A DNA stretch of 14,889 nt from Patescibacteria group bacterium (GTDB lineage: Bacteria; Patescibacteria; Microgenomatia; Daviesbacterales; UBA10151), in NCBI GenBank assembly GCA_023487645.1, contig JAMDBX010000018.1:1-14889 (forward strand). Direction: 5' to 3'. Below, one piece after another: positions 12,778-14,889 of this stretch. The position numbers and the translations under genes are program-made. The notes beneath the pieces were generated by a model. That model saw only the letters and a list, made by a program, of their open reading frames with translations, made no database searches and was not told the origin of the DNA. How positions within the stretch are numbered: the stretch's first letter is position 1; each line of letters begins with the position of its first letter.

Positions 12778-13404
12778 ATGAATAGACAAAAAGGATTGGC
12801 ACCAATATTAATAGTGGTATTGGTAACTTTGATAGCTGTTGGCGGGTATTTGATTTACCAAAAACAATTTAAGCTTGTTCCTGTTCCTCAGTCAACTCAA
12901 TCCTCCCCATCTCCAGTTTCTCAAAATGAATCTTCCAGTTCTGCTGAAACTGCCAATTGGAAAACTTATACAAATAAAACTTATAAATATAAATTTAATT
13001 ATCCAGAAAATTGGTATATTCAAACACTTGGGGACAACAGATATGTCTATATTAGTGATCAAAAGTTGGATATTAAAAACGGGATAGATTCGCCAAGCTT
13101 AAAATATGATCTAATTGATATCTCGTATAACCCACCAAATCAAATAGATATGCCGGTGACAGCGCCAATTGGTACGAAACAAAAGTTATCACAGTCTCTT
13201 TCTGTCCAAAAGATCGCAGATTTAAATATTGACGGACGACCTGGAGCCAAAATTAATTTTATTGATCAACGAGGCAATAAATTAAATGAAGTATCCTATT
13301 GGGTAAGCCTTCTTGACAATGGAACACTGCAAATCAGCGCTACTTCATCTGCAAAAATAAACATGGTTGACCAAATTCTTTCCACCTTTAAATTCACTAA
13401 TTGA
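12778..13404 (+). CDS. Secreted/membrane-anchored protein, KGLAP family paralog B (208 aa)
   Basis: MNRQKGLAPILIVVLVTLIA and the following GGYLIYQKQFK give an N-terminal anchor almost the same as in the genes at 4943 and 14047. A Ser/Pro/Gln-rich linker (about 30-60, SPSPVSQNESSSS) resembles the paralog C linker closely. The outer domain begins ANWKTYTNKTYKYKFNYPEN and has the PsbP-like pattern of a Tyr/Phe-rich strand leading to a 'YP..W' turn. It ends ILSTFKFTN, shared with paralog C. There are no cysteines. It is probably anchored in the membrane and exposed outside. The conserved Gly before the hydrophobic segment resembles a prepilin peptidase site, but there is no Glu at +5. Its TGA overlaps the 3' end of the convergent DUF5615 gene by 8 bp. 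Function is unknown. Confidence 0.8.
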   Translation: MNRQKGLAPILIVVLVTLIAVGGYLIYQKQFKLVPVPQSTQSSPSPVSQNESSSSAETANWKTYTNKTYKYKFNYPENWYIQTLGDNRYVYISDQKLDIKNGIDSPSLKYDLIDISYNPPNQIDMPVTAPIGTKQKLSQSLSVQKIADLNIDGRPGAKINFIDQRGNKLNEVSYWVSLLDNGTLQISATSSAKINMVDQILSTFKFTN

Positions 13405-13786
13405 TGCTTCTGGCAAGCTTTTTTAAGCGGTTTGTTCTTGCCGCAATTTTTCCTGATTTTTCTGTGACGACTACAAAATGATTTTGGATCCTATTAGATG
13501 AATAATTTGATAAAAGCCAATTAATCGCTCTTTTAGTGTTTTGTACTGTTTGATCCTCCAATCGCAATAAAATCACGCCTTTGGCAGATTGTGTATTTTT
13601 AAAAACCAGTTCACCAAAATCCTTATCTTCGGTTATCACAATAGATTCTTGCGTGACTGATAATTCGAGAATTTGATCATCCGCTAAACTAATTTTAATG
13701 TCTCTGATATGAATAGCTGAGTGTCCTAACCGATGCAAAAAGCCAGCCAGTTTAGGGCTAATGTCTTCGTCTATGAGAAATTTCAT
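13397..13786 (-). CDS. DUF5615 PIN-like toxin candidate
   Basis: The 129-aa protein begins MKFLIDEDISPKLAGFLHRL, with acidic residues D6 and D8. It has the second acidic cluster ITEDKDFGEL (D54, D56), then GVILLRL. This is the layout of the DUF5615/PIN-like (Mut7-C/VapC-type) family, in which clustered Asp residues bind metal for RNA cleavage. Its gene begins inside the last 29 bp of the DUF433 gene, the usual order for such pairs (antitoxin first, toxin overlapping). The toxin role is inferred from this pairing and has not been shown for this protein. Its 3' end overlaps that of paralog B on the other strand by 8 bp. Transcription most likely starts at the shared promoter upstream of the DUF433 gene. 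Confidence 0.88.
   Translation of the reverse strand: MKFLIDEDISPKLAGFLHRLGHSAIHIRDIKISLADDQILELSVTQESIVITEDKDFGELVFKNTQSAKGVILLRLEDQTVQNTKRAINWLLSNYSSNRIQNHFVVVTEKSGKIAARTNRLKKLARSIN
13406..13424 (+). terminator. Possible weak terminator after paralog B
   Basis: GCTT (13406-13409) pairs with AAGC (13415-13418) around CTGGC, followed by six T (13419-13424). The stem is only 4 bp and lies inside the opposing toxin gene. It could stop transcription from paralog B before it runs into the toxin-antitoxin pair. Confidence 0.3.
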
Positions 13787-14012
13787 GTAAAGTAGAGGTA
13801 GCAGGAGAATAGGTTTTCTCTACTGTATGTTGGGCATATTCTACCGCCGCTTTGACGTCAGCGGCAGTTAAATCCGGATAATCGCCCACGATTTCCCCAA
13901 TAGTTTGACCATGAGCTAACAGATTTAAAATTAGGGCTACCGGAATTCGAGTCCCGGCAATAACAGGTTTGCCGGCCAAAATTTTGGGATTTCTGACAAT
14001 TCTTGTTTTCAT
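13758..14012 (-). CDS. DUF433 antitoxin candidate
   Basis: The 84-aa protein shows the DUF433 signature clearly: RIVRNPKILAGKPVIAGTRI (GKPVIxGTRIPV), then LLAHGQTIGEIVGDYPDLTA and DVKAAVEYA. This is a winged-helix-like, DNA-binding-type fold that pairs with PIN-like toxins such as DUF5615. After residue 62 comes a less conserved tail (STLHEISHRRRH), which overlaps the toxin start by 29 bp. The ATG at 14012 is 6 nt downstream of a perfect extended -10 on this strand. The same 35 bp also hold the start and promoter of paralog C in the other direction. A protein of this type could repress its own operon, and here it might also affect the divergent gene; this is inference. Confidence 0.9.
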   Translation of the reverse strand: MKTRIVRNPKILAGKPVIAGTRIPVALILNLLAHGQTIGEIVGDYPDLTAADVKAAVEYAQHTVEKTYSPATSTLHEISHRRRH

Positions 14013-14040
14013 GACAGTATTATATCATTTATGATATGCT
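14011..14040 (+). promoter_or_regulatory. Promoter of secreted paralog C
   Basis: The extended -10 TGATATGCT (14032-14040, hexamer TATGCT at 14035-14040) ends 6 nt before the ATG at 14047. ATGACA (14011-14016, 5/6 to TTGACA) lies 18 bp upstream and overlaps the start codon of the divergent DUF433 gene. Confidence 0.6.
14019..14027 (-). promoter_or_regulatory. Promoter of the DUF433-DUF5615 pair
   Basis: On the minus strand TGATATAAT (14027-14019) has the perfect hexamer TATAAT at 14024-14019, ending 6 nt before the ATG at 14012. It lies between the -35 and -10 of the opposing paralog C promoter, so the two polymerases cannot bind at once. Confidence 0.7.
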
Positions 14041-14046
14041 GAAAAT

Positions 14047-14634
14047 ATGCATCAGAGAGGTCTAGCGCCACTTTTAGTAGTAATTTTAATTGCTGTAGCA
14101 ATTGCTGGATATGTAATTTATCAAAAACAAATTAAGCCAGTTTCATTGTCTCGGCAAATTCAAGCAACTCCTTCTCCGGTTTCTAAAAATGAATCCTCCG
14201 GTTCTGCAGATGTTGCCAATTGGAAAACATATACTGATCAAAATGTTTCATTTAAATATCCGTCAGACTGGAATGTTTACCATGACCGTAATAATGGAGT
14301 TAATGTACATTGCAGTAATTGTTCATCAATTTATAACTCAGATTTTTTCCAAATTGAACCAACCGTGTTAAATTCTATAGCGTCATATACAAATACTTTT
14401 AGATCTACACAATTTGATTTAACTAATATTACCTTTAATGGTGATCAAGCTGTTAAATCTTCTGACGGAGGTGGTAAGCAGGCCGGCGGTTCTAGTATAG
14501 TTATGTTTGTTTTACATAATGGGGCGGGTTATCAGATAAGTTATAGGCATCCTGATTTATTAAATGAAAAGAAACTTTCTAATTTTCCCTCTCCGAATCC
14601 AGATATAATTTCCACTTTTAAATTTACTAATTAA
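14047..14634 (+). CDS. Secreted/membrane-anchored protein, KGLAP family paralog C (195 aa)
   Basis: MHQRGLAPLLVVILIAVAIA and the following GYVIYQKQIK form the same N-terminal anchor as the other two family members. A linker with ATPSPVSKNESSGSADVANW is very close to that of paralog B. The outer domain has KTYTDQNVSFKYPSDWNVY, the typical PsbP-like 'YP..W' pattern, and a CSNC pair, and ends IISTFKFTN exactly as paralog B does apart from one residue. Membrane-anchored and extracytoplasmic are the likely properties; function is unknown. The short distance to the divergent DUF433 promoter and the -10 6 nt upstream support the ATG at 14047. It is followed by the repeat-rich tail. Confidence 0.82.
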   Translation: MHQRGLAPLLVVILIAVAIAGYVIYQKQIKPVSLSRQIQATPSPVSKNESSGSADVANWKTYTDQNVSFKYPSDWNVYHDRNNGVNVHCSNCSSIYNSDFFQIEPTVLNSIASYTNTFRSTQFDLTNITFNGDQAVKSSDGGGKQAGGSSIVMFVLHNGAGYQISYRHPDLLNEKKLSNFPSPNPDIISTFKFTN

Positions 14635-14643
14635 TATTTATGG

Positions 14644-14664
14644 ATCCCGTATTAAATACGGGAT
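14644..14664. repeat. Perfect 9-bp inverted repeat
   Basis: ATCCCGTAT (14644-14652) and ATACGGGAT (14656-14664) flank TAA. The palindrome lies 10 nt after the paralog C stop and is followed by GACAAGG, not a T-run. It may act as a stem at the 3' end of that mRNA or be a dispersed repeat of its own. Confidence 0.75.
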
Positions 14665-14734
14665 GACAAGGAAGCTTTTTGATTCGCTATGCTCGAAGAA
14701 TAATAAGCAAAGCTTGCGAGTTAATCACTCTTCA

Positions 14735-14761
14735 AGATTGCTTCAATTCGCTCGCAATGAC
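14735..14761. repeat. Dispersed GCTCGCAATGAC repeat arm (copy 3)
   Basis: AGATTGCTTCAATTCGCTCG, continuing to CAATGAC, matches the right arm of the element at 11212-11240 with small differences in the middle. A possible degenerate left arm with GCTTGCGAG lies at about 14712-14720. Confidence 0.75.
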
Positions 14762-14889
14762 AAATTTGATCTGACCCACCTGCAGATTTGAAATAAATGG
14801 GACAATTTTCTTTTAAAGGGTAGGATTTTGATCTGTCTCTAGGAAAATTTAGAAGAATTTTTGAAGATAGTCCGAGACTGTAGAGAAAA

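Larger units (their letters stand above)
14635..14889. other. Non-coding, repeat-rich tail
   Basis: No gene is visible in this 255-bp stretch. It holds a perfect inverted repeat (14644-14664), a degenerate GCTTGCGAG-containing segment near 14700-14720, a GCTCGCAATGAC repeat arm (14735-14761), and about 125 bp of sequence in which I recognise nothing. Confidence 0.6.

Noticed and set aside
14762..14889. Possible insertion-sequence end near GATCTGACCCACC, with a second GATCTG at about 14829
   Set aside because: The resemblance to transposon ends is only partial, there is no transposase reading frame and no clear inverted repeat pair within the window.
1..14889. CRISPR array, tRNA or rRNA genes
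   Set aside because: No regularly spaced direct repeats and no recognisable cloverleaf or rRNA segments were found; the repeats seen are few and irregularly placed.
1..14889. Alternative genetic code with UGA as glycine
   Set aside because: UGA ends ftsK, the 777-aa fusion, ruvX, the riboflavin kinase and paralog B at the expected family ends, so UGA is a stop here.

Overview
This window looks like a chromosomal segment of an uncultured Candidate Phyla Radiation (Patescibacteria) bacterium, most likely of the Microgenomates type. That placement is inferred from gene content and style and has not been tested by phylogeny. Supporting signs are low GC, very small intergenic gaps, an alanyl-tRNA synthetase lacking its C-terminal domain, a riboflavin kinase without its FAD-synthetase half, a large protein joining an actin-fold-like region to a baseplate-J-like region, and dispersed palindromic repeats of the '...GCTCGCAATGAC' kind. 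UGA ends several well-recognised genes (ftsK, ruvX, the 777-aa fusion), so the UGA=Gly code of Gracilibacteria/SR1 is not used here.

Layout. Positions 1-147 hold the end of an RNase J gene, followed by ftsK (194-2302). Next come a small Cys-rich protein (2335-2544), a repeat and tsaC/sua5 (2666-3259). A convergent unknown gene (3256-3795, minus) shares a divergent promoter region with a RodZ-like membrane HTH protein (3860-4498). A small membrane protein (4522-4812), a 52-bp terminator-bearing repeat, a secreted paralog A (4943-5767) and alaS (5787-7742) follow. A cell-surface cluster then begins: the actin-like/TM/baseplate-J-like fusion (7795-10128) overlaps a sortase (10125-10766) by ATGA, followed by ruvX (10776-11186), mltG (11253-12209) and a stand-alone riboflavin kinase (12211-12609). 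The last part holds the second 52-bp repeat, secreted paralog B (12778-13404), a DUF433/DUF5615 toxin-antitoxin-like pair on the minus strand (14012 down to 13397), secreted paralog C (14047-14634) and a repeat-rich tail without genes.

The clearest structure not covered by ordinary gene labels is the promoter layout. Almost every gene has a TGnTAnnnT extended -10 box, or a -35/-10 pair, ending only 6-9 nt before its start codon. This places the transcription start at or within about 3 nt of the initiation codon, so most mRNAs should be leaderless and need no Shine-Dalgarno site. Genes without such a box (the sortase, mltG and the riboflavin kinase) lie inside a gene run. The sortase uses an ATGA overlap, mltG has an SD-like stretch, and the riboflavin kinase begins 1 nt after the preceding stop. 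The pattern also corrects two starts: tsaC begins at 2666 rather than in the upstream repeat, and secreted paralog A begins at GTG 4943 rather than in the 52-bp repeat.

The other notable themes are repeats that feed coding sequence (the RuvX tail, a false TsaC N-terminus), a three-member family of 'KGLAP' membrane-anchored PsbP-like proteins with two copies each placed directly after the 52-bp repeat, and the actin/baseplate/sortase surface module.
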